Of a DNA stretch of 64,000 nt, positions 28,601 through 37,464 are shown one piece after another. Origin of the DNA: an uncultured Bacteroides sp. (GTDB lineage: Bacteria; Bacteroidota; Bacteroidia; Bacteroidales; Bacteroidaceae). The notes below the pieces were generated by a model. It did not search any database, had not been told where the DNA came from, and saw only the letters and a list, made by a program, of their open reading frames with translations. The stretch's first letter is position 1. Each line of letters starts with the position of its first letter. The position numbers and the translations under genes were made by a program. The stretch spans positions 1 to 64,000 of the forward strand of contig NZ_CAJULN010000014.1 in assembly GCF_910586915.1 (NCBI RefSeq). The letters are read 5' to 3'.

Positions 28601-29021
28601 AATGACTTCCTTTGTCACCCAGTACAAAAGTGTAACGTTTAGGCGATGTTGCCTCACCATTAATATCACAAATGAATGACAAACGCCAATGGTCGCCACT
28701 ATCAAATACCACCAATGCCGCATCAAATTCGCCCCAAGTAGGGTTGATAAATGATTTTACGAGATTGCGAAGTCCTACACGTTTATTTGCGACAGAGCCT
28801 TGACGGATATTATAATGAAACAAACCTATACGGTAACTATCAGTAGTATTTATGTTACCTAAATAGTAGCCTTCATCCGAAGTGTTCTCAATAATTCTTT
28901 CAGGCTTCTCTTTCAATTCACTTGCATTGAAAAAGTGTTGCGAAAAGCTATACCATTGTGTCAAGTTGAATGACGATTGGAATATGTTTCTTAAACTATC
29001 TGAGGTATATATAGTTGCCAT
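25642..29021 (-). pseudogene. Eco57I/PglX-type adenine-specific DNA methyltransferase, frameshifted
   Basis: The first frame covers 29021 to about 27830 (N-terminal domain); the second runs from there to 25642. Motif I (DPACGSGAF, near 27,510) and catalytic motif IV (NPPY, near 26,660) are both present, so it is an N6-adenine methyltransferase by family. At about 27,830 the frame shifts by one. Adding one G would give ENSPTEAVISLDPELLGRVFENLL, the usual sequence. The second frame ends WSK then TAG, directly followed in frame by specificity cassette 2. Both lesions need checking against reads. It stands 26 bases downstream of the helicase gene and is probably co-transcribed with it. Confidence 0.85.
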
Positions 29022-29047
29022 AGTAATATTGGTTTATAGTGAGTGAT

Positions 29048-32000
29048 TTATTTGAAACTCTCTGAAATAATGATTTGTGGATTGGAAATATCTTGGGCAT
29101 CGTGGCGTTGCTCCTTGTTCATCGTCTGATACTCGCTAAGTAGTTCCGAAATTTTGTTTTGTAAACTATACTCGTTTTGTTTCATCTTTGCACGGTCGTT
29201 CTTGTATTCACGAGACAAAGTTTTCAAGTAACGAGGTAGTTGGGCATAGATACCTTCATTGATATATCCCATCAACACATCGCATTGTGATTTCAATTCA
29301 TTATCGGTTGTTATCTGCTTGATAGTACGCAAGAACTTGTTGGCTTCAAGCGAAGTCTTGTCAAGGTCAGTGCGGTTGATGGATGATGTATCGGCAGCCT
29401 CCACATATTCGGTCGTATATTGAGCTAATGCACTATTTACATGTTTGTAGTGTTGCTCTTCTTTAGAAAATGGCACAGGCTGTTCTTCTGGCTTCGCTTT
29501 GAGATATTTTACTGCTTCAAGGAAGTCAATAACCTCCACACTAGTTGCTGATGCCAAATAGAACTCTGTTTTAACATTGGAAGAAACAAATATTATAGAC
29601 TTACCGCTATGCTTTCCTGTATCACGCATTACACGGCTCTTCATTGGCAGTGCCTTGATTTTGTGATACAGTTTGCGGTCGCTATTATAGAGTTCACGTA
29701 CCTCACGCAATAGGGCAATTTTCTTGTCAATGCTATCCTTTACATTGCTATCGAACATCTGGAACTCCTTTACAATCTCCTCTTTGGAGTAGATTTGTGC
29801 ATCTTCGCCAAATGCCGAATGGAAACCTTGCAACTTGACAAGGGCATTCTTATATAACTGAATTTCTTTATCTCCCTGTTGAGATGGGTAGAACATATAG
29901 TTGTAGATGTTGGTAGCAACTGATCCGATACGGTTTACACGACCGATGCGCTGCATCAATCGGGTAGCGTTCCAAGGTGAATCATAATTGACAATCACAT
30001 TAGAACGATGCAAGTTCACACCTTCCGCTAACACATCAGAGGTAATGATAATGTTGTACCTCATAGAATCGCTGTCAAAGTTTGCATCAAAATTTTCCTT
30101 GATGGTCTGCCCCAAACGATTGCGGTTGGCTGCTGTAACCATTAAGACATCGGAACGACCAATTTCCTTTGTAAGTCTATCGTACAAATAGTTCAGTGTA
30201 TCTACACTTTCGGAGAACAATACCAATTTGCCCGATGGATTTCTCTCTTTATCGAAGAAGTTATGAGTAAGGTTTTCTTGGAACTTATCGAATTTTGGGT
30301 CGTCATTTTCTTTCTCCCAATCTGCATTGAGTTGTTCCAATATCTCACGGTCGTGATGGAGCATTTCAACAAAGTCGGAACTGAAAGCATCTGCGGTAAA
30401 GAGTATATCTTCTGTGGCATATCCTTTTGTAATAGCATACTCTATAATCTCGTCAAGTTCCATATTCTTTGCTTGAAGATCTTTTACTTTCAAGTCAGGA
30501 GCAATGATAACCTTGTCCTCTTCAAACATCTTAATCATATCGGTTGTGATACGAAGAAGTGTGCGGAGCGACTTCTTGAAAGCATAGAAACTACTCTCCA
30601 ATCGCTTTACCATATGGACACGATAGATAGCTGCCAATGTCTGACCGATATGTACAGCATTCTTGTACTTGTTACGATATTCAGGCTTCAAAAACTCTAC
30701 TGCACGATAACGAGCATAAGTTAGTCCCTTGCCCTCTGGATTCTCATCTGTTTTCCCGTCGGTTAATTGTTTCAATGTTTCGTAGAAACGATTACTTGTG
30801 TCGGAGTCCATCACGTACTCCAATTCGTTAGGTGGCAGAATATTGGGGAATATGATGCCCTGAGACTTGATGTCTGCTCTATAATCAGGGTCATTTAGAA
30901 TGTTGTTGCGTGTACGACGAACTGTTACTTTGTCGATAACCTTACTACGGATTTGCTCATATATTTTATCCACTTCGGATGTAACATCACGCTGGTCACG
31001 TTCACGCATCAATCGCTTGTAGTCCAATATGTATTCTGAGAAGAAACCTTTGAGGTTTGGAACTCCATCAATGGTACAACTCTGACTGTTTTGGAACAGC
31101 AATAATTGATTCTGCAAATCATCGGGACGGTTGTTGAGCGGAGTTGCTGAAAGAAGCATCACTTTCTTCTGTGAACTCTTCAATAAACCCATATTTATGC
31201 AAGGAGACTTGCATATCTTCTGCAACTCGTCATACTTGCCCGAACTATCGCTACGGAAACCGTGTGCTTCATCGACAATGATTAGATCAAACTCCTCTTT
31301 ATCCTTGTAGTTGTCTTTACCGTCAAGAACTTTGGATAGGCTACCATTAGTGATAAACTGAGCTTTTTTGTAGATGCCGAACAACTTGAATGTATTTCTC
31401 CAGTTGTCTTCCAGAGCAGGAGGATAAACAACAAGGATATTGGTGTTTTTACCGTTAGCCTCTACAAATCGCTTGGCTATCATTGTAGCAATCATAGTCT
31501 TTCCCAAACCTACAACATCAGCAAGAAACAAGCCGTTATGCTGCATCAGCATCTGATAGCCTTGAATAACGGCATCTTTTTGATATTTCAAATCCTTGAC
31601 ACCATCGGGCAACTGAATAGAAAAATCATCTTCCACTTGGTCGCCAAAAGTATCGATAAGCACTTTTATGTATAGTTCGTATGGCGTTGGCTGATAACCC
31701 AAATATGTTTTCTTCTTGTACTCTTCAATATCTTCTACAGTCAATGGCACAGCTTCATTCCACAAAGCCCAAAACTCATCAGAGCAATACTTCACATCGT
31801 CAAAGTCTTTCATCGCTACATTAAGTTCGTATTGTGGTGGTTGCTTAATGCCTAAACCCGAATCAGAGATATTTGACGATCCCATAATAACCCAACCATC
31901 GCTATGTTCGCTATGATTTTGTGGCAAACAGAGATAGAATTTAGCGTGCAAGTTTTTAGTAGCGTGGATACGCATTTGTAAGCGTCCTGAAACAAGGTCT

Positions 32001-32341
32001 TCACACATCTGTAAAATACCCTCTTCTACTTCAGGAGAATATTGGGCATTAATAATGTCCTCTTTGAAGCCGTTGTGATAGATTTCTTTCGCTTTATCTT
32101 CGTCTGCTAACATCAATAGAGCTTTATTGTGTTTGCGAAAAATATCATCAATATTAATACCTACCAATATTTTAATTTCTGATACATTACCCAACTCTTT
32201 TCGTAATTTAAAATAACCAGATGAGCGAAAAAATCCAACAACTGCTAAAAAACTATCGAAATTTATCATATCAGCAGCAATACCTTTGAATTTATCAAAC
32301 AAGGTGTTTCCTGTGCTGTTTGTGAAAAATTTTGTACTCAT
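29048..32341 (-). CDS. PLD-nuclease/SNF2-type helicase fusion (restriction-like)
   Basis: This is a 1097-residue protein. The N-terminal PLD-like domain has H132-x-K134 in 'LHAKFYLC' and GSSN at 154-157. The SNF2 helicase has Walker A GLGKT at 278-282 and DEAH at 357-360. The C-terminal helicase domain has 'ITSDVLAEGVNLHRSNVIVNYDSPWNATRLMQRIGRVNRIG'. Such proteins stand next to Eco57I-type methyltransferases in Bacteroides and most likely form the translocating and cutting part of a restriction system. The frame is intact, unlike its partner. One HKD-like half is visible, so nuclease activity would need dimerisation or may be lost. Confidence 0.85.
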   Translation of the reverse strand: MSTKFFTNSTGNTLFDKFKGIAADMINFDSFLAVVGFFRSSGYFKLRKELGNVSEIKILVGINIDDIFRKHNKALLMLADEDKAKEIYHNGFKEDIINAQYSPEVEEGILQMCEDLVSGRLQMRIHATKNLHAKFYLCLPQNHSEHSDGWVIMGSSNISDSGLGIKQPPQYELNVAMKDFDDVKYCSDEFWALWNEAVPLTVEDIEEYKKKTYLGYQPTPYELYIKVLIDTFGDQVEDDFSIQLPDGVKDLKYQKDAVIQGYQMLMQHNGLFLADVVGLGKTMIATMIAKRFVEANGKNTNILVVYPPALEDNWRNTFKLFGIYKKAQFITNGSLSKVLDGKDNYKDKEEFDLIIVDEAHGFRSDSSGKYDELQKICKSPCINMGLLKSSQKKVMLLSATPLNNRPDDLQNQLLLFQNSQSCTIDGVPNLKGFFSEYILDYKRLMRERDQRDVTSEVDKIYEQIRSKVIDKVTVRRTRNNILNDPDYRADIKSQGIIFPNILPPNELEYVMDSDTSNRFYETLKQLTDGKTDENPEGKGLTYARYRAVEFLKPEYRNKYKNAVHIGQTLAAIYRVHMVKRLESSFYAFKKSLRTLLRITTDMIKMFEEDKVIIAPDLKVKDLQAKNMELDEIIEYAITKGYATEDILFTADAFSSDFVEMLHHDREILEQLNADWEKENDDPKFDKFQENLTHNFFDKERNPSGKLVLFSESVDTLNYLYDRLTKEIGRSDVLMVTAANRNRLGQTIKENFDANFDSDSMRYNIIITSDVLAEGVNLHRSNVIVNYDSPWNATRLMQRIGRVNRIGSVATNIYNYMFYPSQQGDKEIQLYKNALVKLQGFHSAFGEDAQIYSKEEIVKEFQMFDSNVKDSIDKKIALLREVRELYNSDRKLYHKIKALPMKSRVMRDTGKHSGKSIIFVSSNVKTEFYLASATSVEVIDFLEAVKYLKAKPEEQPVPFSKEEQHYKHVNSALAQYTTEYVEAADTSSINRTDLDKTSLEANKFLRTIKQITTDNELKSQCDVLMGYINEGIYAQLPRYLKTLSREYKNDRAKMKQNEYSLQNKISELLSEYQTMNKEQRHDAQDISNPQIIISESFK

Positions 32342-32395
32342 TATTATTCGTGTTAAAATTTAATTAGAAATAAGTGACGCTAATAATACTAATTG

Positions 32396-32944
32396 TTATT
32401 GAGCATTTTCTTTTTCTCTCCTTTCCTTAACTTTCTCCAATCCCGGCATCTTTTTAGCCAATGCACTTTCTCCAGCAGGAAAATAGAGAGGAAAAACTTT
32501 ATATAAGAAACCCACAACTTCACTACGGCTTTTATCCATATTGTAAAAAGCAGAGCAGACAAAGTACATTAGTTCTTGCTGACTACATGTTTCTTTGGGC
32601 TGTATGCTTATTGAGGGAGCAACTATCAAGTCATGTTCAGCAAATGATAGAGCACTGGCAAGAATAGCTTCCTGTTCTTCTTCGGTAAACATCTTTATTT
32701 TCCCAGCTAACCATTCAAGCTCTCTTTGCCGGAGTGCTTGTTGTTTTTCGTTTTGATGCTCCAATAGGATTGCTACATTTTCTTGTTGCTTTTCTGTCAA
32801 GGCGTTTTCTAATGCTTGGTTCTTTCGTTTAAGAACGTTGAATTTTAGCAAAGCAGCAATGTACATACAGAAATATCCTATTGCAATATCGAATATTAGG
32901 ACAAGCAGATAATTGTTACTTGAGTTTTGTTGCCCACTATTCAC
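32396..32944 (-). CDS. Hypothetical membrane-anchored coiled-coil protein
   Basis: This 182-residue protein has one N-terminal transmembrane segment (about residues 11-33, YLLVLIFDIAIGYFCMYIAALL). A long Gln/Glu/Lys-rich coiled coil (about 36-85) and a C-terminal globular part follow. I do not recognise the family. It lies upstream of the helicase in the same direction (gap 54 bases) and may be its first operon partner, or belong to the mobile-element backbone. Confidence 0.6.
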   Translation of the reverse strand: MNSGQQNSSNNYLLVLIFDIAIGYFCMYIAALLKFNVLKRKNQALENALTEKQQENVAILLEHQNEKQQALRQRELEWLAGKIKMFTEEEQEAILASALSFAEHDLIVAPSISIQPKETCSQQELMYFVCSAFYNMDKSRSEVVGFLYKVFPLYFPAGESALAKKMPGLEKVKERREKENAQ

Positions 32945-33092
32945 TAAATATATTCAGTGAAACTTAGTTTTATAGGTTGTCTTTGTATATCAAATATTTG
33001 CAGATGTTTTCATTTAGTTTGAATACTCACGAAATTTCACGGTTTTAGAAAATATTGGTACTATTTGATACCATATTTCGGGATATATTTTG

Positions 33093-33100
33093 TACCTTTG
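33093..33100 (+). promoter_or_regulatory. -7 box of the second integrase
   Basis: TACCTTTG, 27 bases before the ATG at 33128. It decides for that start against a longer frame from 33065, which would lie upstream of the transcription start. Confidence 0.6.
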
Positions 33101-33127
33101 CATCACAGTAATCAAGATATATCGCGT

Positions 33128-34498
33128 ATGGATTTCATCTTCATCAAATCATCCAAGGCCGGAAAGGAGGACTACGGTTCCATCTATGCCCGTGTGCGCA
33201 CCGGAAAGGCGAACATGAAGGTCGTGACGGGCTTCACCATCAAACAGCTTGAATGGGAAAAGTACCGCAGCCTGCAATACACCTCGTCAGCCCTGATGTC
33301 GAGCATCGGGATAAAGTACGGGCAGTTCGCCCAAGTCCTCGCGAGGATAAAGGCGGCATTTGAGGCGGACGGCTTCAATCCCAAGGAGGCCAAGAACATC
33401 ATCGAGAGCGTGAAACACGACGTGCTCAACGGGATGATGCAGATTGTGGAGGTCAAGCCCAAAGGCAGGATGCTGTTCGATGATTTCCTTACCTCTTATA
33501 TAGAAGACATGGAAACCGGACGGCGCACCAAGAAAGGCCGTACCGTGAAAGTATCACCTGCCTATATAAAAGGTCTGCGCATCATTCAAGGGCAAATCCG
33601 AAATTACCAAAAGGAAACACACCGCAAACTCGGATTGGATGACATGACGATGGAGACACGCAACAGCCTTGTCGGTTACTGGAAGGAACGGGGCTTGATG
33701 CCCAACGCCATCAACTCGTACATGACCGATGTCCGCACGGTGGCAAAGGCGGCCTACGAGGACAAGCTGACCAAATGCGATGATTTCCGTCATTTCGACT
33801 TCGTGCCGAAAAAGGAGGAGGTGGACAACATCTATCTCACGCCGGAACAGATACAGGAAATGCTCGACCTTGACCTTTCCACCAAGGAAACTGTAAAAAA
33901 GAGACTGGAATCACTCGACATCAGCGAGGACGAGAAATTGGCACAACTTTCCAAATGCCGCATCACTCATATCAGGACACTGGAGCACGTAAGGGACATT
34001 TTCATTGTGGGCTGTCTGACCGGGCAGCGTGTGTCCGACTATTCAAGGATATGCGAGGACATGATAACGGAAATCGGCGGCACGGAGTTCATACTCATCA
34101 CCCAGCAGAAGACGGAAAAGAAAGTCTATATCCCCGTTGACAGGCGCGTGAGAGCCATTCTCGCCAAGTATGACGGCAAGTTGCCCCCGATTCATCCCAA
34201 TGAAATGAACAAACTGGTGAAGACCATCGGCCTGTTGCTCGGCTGGACACATGACTGCGGCTTTGATGAGAAGCGTCTCAACCCCAAACGTGGAAGGAGG
34301 TTCTGCGACATGCTCCTTTCCCATACAGCTCGGAGAAGTTTCGCCACCAACGCGTATAAGGCTGGTGTCCCTCTTCCTTCCATCCAAGCCATCACCGGAC
34401 ACAGCAGCGAGGCGCAACTGCGCCGCTACCTGAAACTGGACGCGGAGGAAAAGGCCGTCATTGCGTTAAAGGATTTCAAGGGTATCATCGAAATATAA
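33128..34498 (+). CDS. Tyrosine site-specific integrase of the nested element
   Basis: This is a 456-residue integrase of the Bacteroidetes mobilizable-element type. It has the Arm DNA-binding domain ('RVRTGKANMKVVTGFTIKQLEW'), the SAM-like core-binding domain, and the catalytic domain with R in TGQRVSD, HTARRSFATN, GHSSEAQLRRY. The tyrosine is in RRYLKL. GC is clearly higher than in the first element. It begins a block of genes that repeats the whole backbone (integrase, HTH, oriT, mob) of a mobilizable element. Confidence 0.92.
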   Translation: MDFIFIKSSKAGKEDYGSIYARVRTGKANMKVVTGFTIKQLEWEKYRSLQYTSSALMSSIGIKYGQFAQVLARIKAAFEADGFNPKEAKNIIESVKHDVLNGMMQIVEVKPKGRMLFDDFLTSYIEDMETGRRTKKGRTVKVSPAYIKGLRIIQGQIRNYQKETHRKLGLDDMTMETRNSLVGYWKERGLMPNAINSYMTDVRTVAKAAYEDKLTKCDDFRHFDFVPKKEEVDNIYLTPEQIQEMLDLDLSTKETVKKRLESLDISEDEKLAQLSKCRITHIRTLEHVRDIFIVGCLTGQRVSDYSRICEDMITEIGGTEFILITQQKTEKKVYIPVDRRVRAILAKYDGKLPPIHPNEMNKLVKTIGLLLGWTHDCGFDEKRLNPKRGRRFCDMLLSHTARRSFATNAYKAGVPLPSIQAITGHSSEAQLRRYLKLDAEEKAVIALKDFKGIIEI

Positions 34499-34508
34499 GG
34501 AGGTGCTT

Positions 34509-35699
34509 ATGGAGAAATCAAGGTTTGACATCATCAGCGACCTGTTCAAGCTGTCCAACGTAATCAGTGAGAGCCTGAAACTTGCGGAATCGCTTTACAA
34601 CAAATCTTCCGGCAGTGACGAAACAGATTGCAAGGATATTTGCCGGAACATCAGATACAGCCTGAAGCCCCTGCCTTTTCTTTTGGCCGGCATCAGGGAA
34701 TATGTCACCGAACACGAGGACAAGGAGCTGGCACGGAAATTCGTCGGGCTGCACGATGACACGAAAAGGCTTCATGACATCTGTTCCAAATATGCGGACT
34801 TGAACAAGGCGGCTTTCCGTACTGGGGTGGCTTACCTGAGCATGGAAGTCATAAGGCAATACTTCTTTCCCGAAAAAGGACAGGAGCAAGTATCGCCGGA
34901 ATGTTCTGATATTTCTCCCAAACCAATGACACGTACCGAAGCCACCGACTGCATCGACACCATCCTTTCCGCAATACGGAAGTGTGCAAAGGATCCAGAC
35001 GGGAACAGAGGGAAAGAAATGTATGCCATGCTTGCCAAAGTGGACAAGGCGAAAATCCAAGCCGTCAAGGAGTATATTGTCAATGCCAACGACAAGGATT
35101 TGGCGCAACTCTTCACGGAATATTTTGCAGAAGCCGTCCACCTTTCCATGCTGCCCCAAAATGATGATGTGAAAGCGCAGTCCGCCGGAATAAAGATGTT
35201 CCATATCGCCATGACGATGGGATATGTCAAAAGAAACGTGCTGCATGAGAACGAGTCCAAGTTGGCAATATCCCAAACAATACCCTCTTGCACAGAAGAA
35301 GTATCATCCGATTTTACCGCCACAGATACAATGCAAGGCGGCACGTTTAGCACGACCGCACAAGTTCCCGTTTTAAGGCTGTACCGTTTCCTTACCACCT
35401 TTACCGTACAGAGCGGCCCCGACAAGGGCAAACCTCTATTGGATGGAAATGCCGTTTCCGACCGGGATTTCCTCCGTGCCGTCATGCGTGCCGACTACTC
35501 CACGATATACGACAGTTGCGTGAAAGGCAAGATGCGTTGTGTCGCCATCCTGCTGTCCAAAGCCTACTTCAAGGACTGGAAAGGTTACAGGGAAGTCGCA
35601 GCCCGTTCTATGGGTCTGACACCCGAAAGCCTCGCCAAGTATAACGTGGAGAAAACCTTTATAACGAAGCTCAAAAAGCTGCTTCCCATGATAAAATAG
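34509..35699 (+). CDS. Hypothetical protein of the nested element
   Basis: This 396-residue, mainly helical, soluble protein is not recognised. It starts at the ATG at 34509, with AAGGAGG just upstream (34498-34504) overlapping the end of the integrase gene. It lies between integrase and regulator. The C-terminal part ('VLRLYRFLTTFTVQSGPDKGKPLLDGNAVSDRDFLRAV...') is the most ordered and probably globular. The function is probably tied to the element. Confidence 0.65.
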   Translation: MEKSRFDIISDLFKLSNVISESLKLAESLYNKSSGSDETDCKDICRNIRYSLKPLPFLLAGIREYVTEHEDKELARKFVGLHDDTKRLHDICSKYADLNKAAFRTGVAYLSMEVIRQYFFPEKGQEQVSPECSDISPKPMTRTEATDCIDTILSAIRKCAKDPDGNRGKEMYAMLAKVDKAKIQAVKEYIVNANDKDLAQLFTEYFAEAVHLSMLPQNDDVKAQSAGIKMFHIAMTMGYVKRNVLHENESKLAISQTIPSCTEEVSSDFTATDTMQGGTFSTTAQVPVLRLYRFLTTFTVQSGPDKGKPLLDGNAVSDRDFLRAVMRADYSTIYDSCVKGKMRCVAILLSKAYFKDWKGYREVAARSMGLTPESLAKYNVEKTFITKLKKLLPMIK

Positions 35700-35750
35700 T
35701 GACATAACCCACAGGTGGCTACAATTCACCACAACCCACAGACTTCCACA

Positions 35751-35784
35751 AGCCGTTAAGCACCAGTTGTTTGACGGCTTTTTT
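35751..35784 (+). terminator. Terminator after the integrase unit
   Basis: Arms AGCCGTTAA and TTGACGGCT (one mismatch), then TTTTTTC. Confidence 0.7.
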
Positions 35785-35837
35785 CATGCGGTGTCATTTC
35801 ACAGAATACCACAAATTCACAGGTTTTATTATTGCCA

Positions 35838-35845
35838 TACCTTTG
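35838..35845 (+). promoter_or_regulatory. -7 box of the HTH/mob unit of the nested element
   Basis: TACCTTTG, 27 bases before the ATG of the HTH gene. Confidence 0.55.
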
Positions 35846-35872
35846 CCACCATGAACTTAAAATCAGTGAATT

Positions 35873-36184
35873 ATGACAGATAAGACAGAAATGGTACTGG
35901 TATCGCGCGACGAGCTTCAACAGCTTATCGGCGCAAGCGTGAGGTGCGCGTTTGAGGAATACCGGCAGGAACAGGCACCACAGGACACATCGGAGTATTA
36001 CACCATCCGGCAACTGGCGGAGAAATGGGGCGTAAGCATAGCGACCATCTGGCGGCACGAGAAGCTGGGACACATCAAAGGACAGCGGATAGGACGGCGT
36101 GTCTTGTTTCCCAAGGAACAGATAGACCGTATCAAGAGCCTGAAAGCCACCAACAGGAAGGCTGACAAGAACTCCAAGGGATAA
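35873..36184 (+). CDS. HTH_17 excisionase-like regulator
   Basis: This 103-residue protein has an HTH domain at about residues 42-90 ('YYTIRQLAEKWGVSIATIWRHEKLGHIKGQRIGRRVLFPKEQIDRI'). Small proteins like this act as excisionase or regulator in mobilizable elements. It lies 34 bases ahead of the winged-helix gene. Confidence 0.8.
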   Translation: MTDKTEMVLVSRDELQQLIGASVRCAFEEYRQEQAPQDTSEYYTIRQLAEKWGVSIATIWRHEKLGHIKGQRIGRRVLFPKEQIDRIKSLKATNRKADKNSKG

Positions 36185-36218
36185 TTTACAAGACGCACAA
36201 CAAAAAACGTCAAGGCTT

Positions 36219-36938
36219 ATGAAGAATTTGAAGCAGCTTGTTTTGCCGTGCTACAAATTGGAGATGGCAATGTCCGTGGAGGCATGGTACTTCCTGCACG
36301 GGAGCACGGACGGGATATGCAACCTCACCTATCTCCTTTCCCTTTTGTCGAAGATGGCGGTTTCGGAAGCACAAAACACCAAACGGGGATTGGGCTATGC
36401 CGTCCATCCCGGACAGGTGGATAGATCTATGCTGGTACTGGCCAAGGAATGGGGCATCGGGCGCAAGGCGGTGTCCCGCCTGTTGGAGGATTTCTCGGAA
36501 CGCGGACTAATCCGTGTTGATTCCAATCCCGTGACTTCCATCATAGACATGGTGTGCGTGAAGTCGTGGATGATAGCAGGGCGGCTCATCGAGAATCCGG
36601 CATACCGCCAGACAATCAAGGCATACGAAGGGGTACGGATTTTCCTTTTCAACGGGCAACAATTAGAGACCTTGCGCCGCAGTTCGGCAAGGAAGAAGAA
36701 AGAAAAACCGATAGAAGAAACGCCAGAGGAAACGGATGGCTTACCGTCCATGAATCTGACCGGTTCCAATCCTATTATAGAAGGTATAGGAACAGCGGAA
36801 ACCGAAACGGTAGCAACAACCAAAAGCGAAGTGGAAAGCACTGTGGAAAATGCCGTTGTGGATGCCGACAACACACCTGTTTTAGAGGATGGCAATACTC
36901 TGTCCGGCTCACAGAAATGGAAACAGCCACAGGAATGA
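36219..36938 (+). CDS. Winged-helix protein of the nested element (possible replication/regulatory role)
   Basis: This 239-residue protein. Residues about 1-130 have a winged-helix look ('SVEAWYFLHGS', 'LAKEWGIGRKAVSRLLEDFSERGLIRVDSNPV'); the remaining 80 or so are acidic, low-complexity and probably disordered. Genes of this kind occur between the HTH regulator and oriT in Bacteroides elements. Replication initiation or regulation is a guess. Confidence 0.65.
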   Translation: MKNLKQLVLPCYKLEMAMSVEAWYFLHGSTDGICNLTYLLSLLSKMAVSEAQNTKRGLGYAVHPGQVDRSMLVLAKEWGIGRKAVSRLLEDFSERGLIRVDSNPVTSIIDMVCVKSWMIAGRLIENPAYRQTIKAYEGVRIFLFNGQQLETLRRSSARKKKEKPIEETPEETDGLPSMNLTGSNPIIEGIGTAETETVATTKSEVESTVENAVVDADNTPVLEDGNTLSGSQKWKQPQE

Positions 36939-36980
36939 AGCGGCAGGAATGGCAAGCGACAGCGTTTTAGAAGGGATATT

Positions 36981-37079
36981 TTTTAGGGCTGGCAAGTTAA
37001 TGTTTTCGTCCACGAAAACGACGCCACAGATGGCGACCCGGCCATGCGGATAACGGCAGGCACAATCACAGCCCTAAAA
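36981..37079. other. oriT: Putative oriT of the nested element
   Basis: An outer inverted repeat TTTTAGGGCT (36981-36990) / AGCCCTAAAA (37070-37079) encloses TGGCAAGTTAATG and an inverted repeat GTTTTCGT-cc-ACGAAAAC (37002-37019). The inner part matches the oriT-like region at 21,580-21,642 in sequence layout. It lies just ahead of mobC. Confidence 0.65.
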
Positions 37080-37113
37080 CAGCATTCCAATTATAACCGA
37101 TAACAACAGGTGT

Positions 37114-37464
37114 ATGACAGATAATGAAAATTCACATAAAGGAGGAAGGCCGAAATCGGCAAAAGGCAAGGCACGGACAAAGACCCTGTCCACGAGGCTC
37201 ACGCTTGCCGAATGGAAAACCGTCATGAAACGGATAGCCGATGCCGGAAAGAAACCGTCGCATTTCCTGCGTGATCTTCTTTTACAGGGAAAGGTCACGG
37301 CGGCACGGACACAGGAGGACAGGAAACAGATACGGATGCTGGAGGGAGGTTGCAACAATCTGAACCAGTTGGCGAAGATGGCGCACCAGCAGGGATTTCC
37401 GAGAACCAAGGAAAAAATCACCGCCTTGCTGGACGAGTTCAATAGAATCATCGCAAGGATATGA
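37114..37464 (+). CDS. mobC: Mobilization accessory protein MobC
   Basis: This 116-residue protein has a basic N-terminus (GGRPKSAKGKARTKTLSTRL) and the MobC-type 'IRMLEGGCNNLNQLAKMAHQQGF'. It overlaps mobA by four bases (ATGA). It is homologous in role and position to the protein at 21,677-22,051 but distant in sequence. Confidence 0.9.
   Translation: MTDNENSHKGGRPKSAKGKARTKTLSTRLTLAEWKTVMKRIADAGKKPSHFLRDLLLQGKVTAARTQEDRKQIRMLEGGCNNLNQLAKMAHQQGFPRTKEKITALLDEFNRIIARI

Noticed and set aside
25207..32341. DISARM or full BREX system
   Set aside because: A methyltransferase and a helicase are present, but no drmA/drmB (DUF1998) pair, pglZ, brxC or brxL was seen in the window.
33000..33127. att site of the nested element or a third dnaK-type repeat
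   Set aside because: I compared this stretch with 39.3-39.4 kb and 44.8-46.9 kb and found no direct repeat worth reporting, and no copy of the dnaK terminator.
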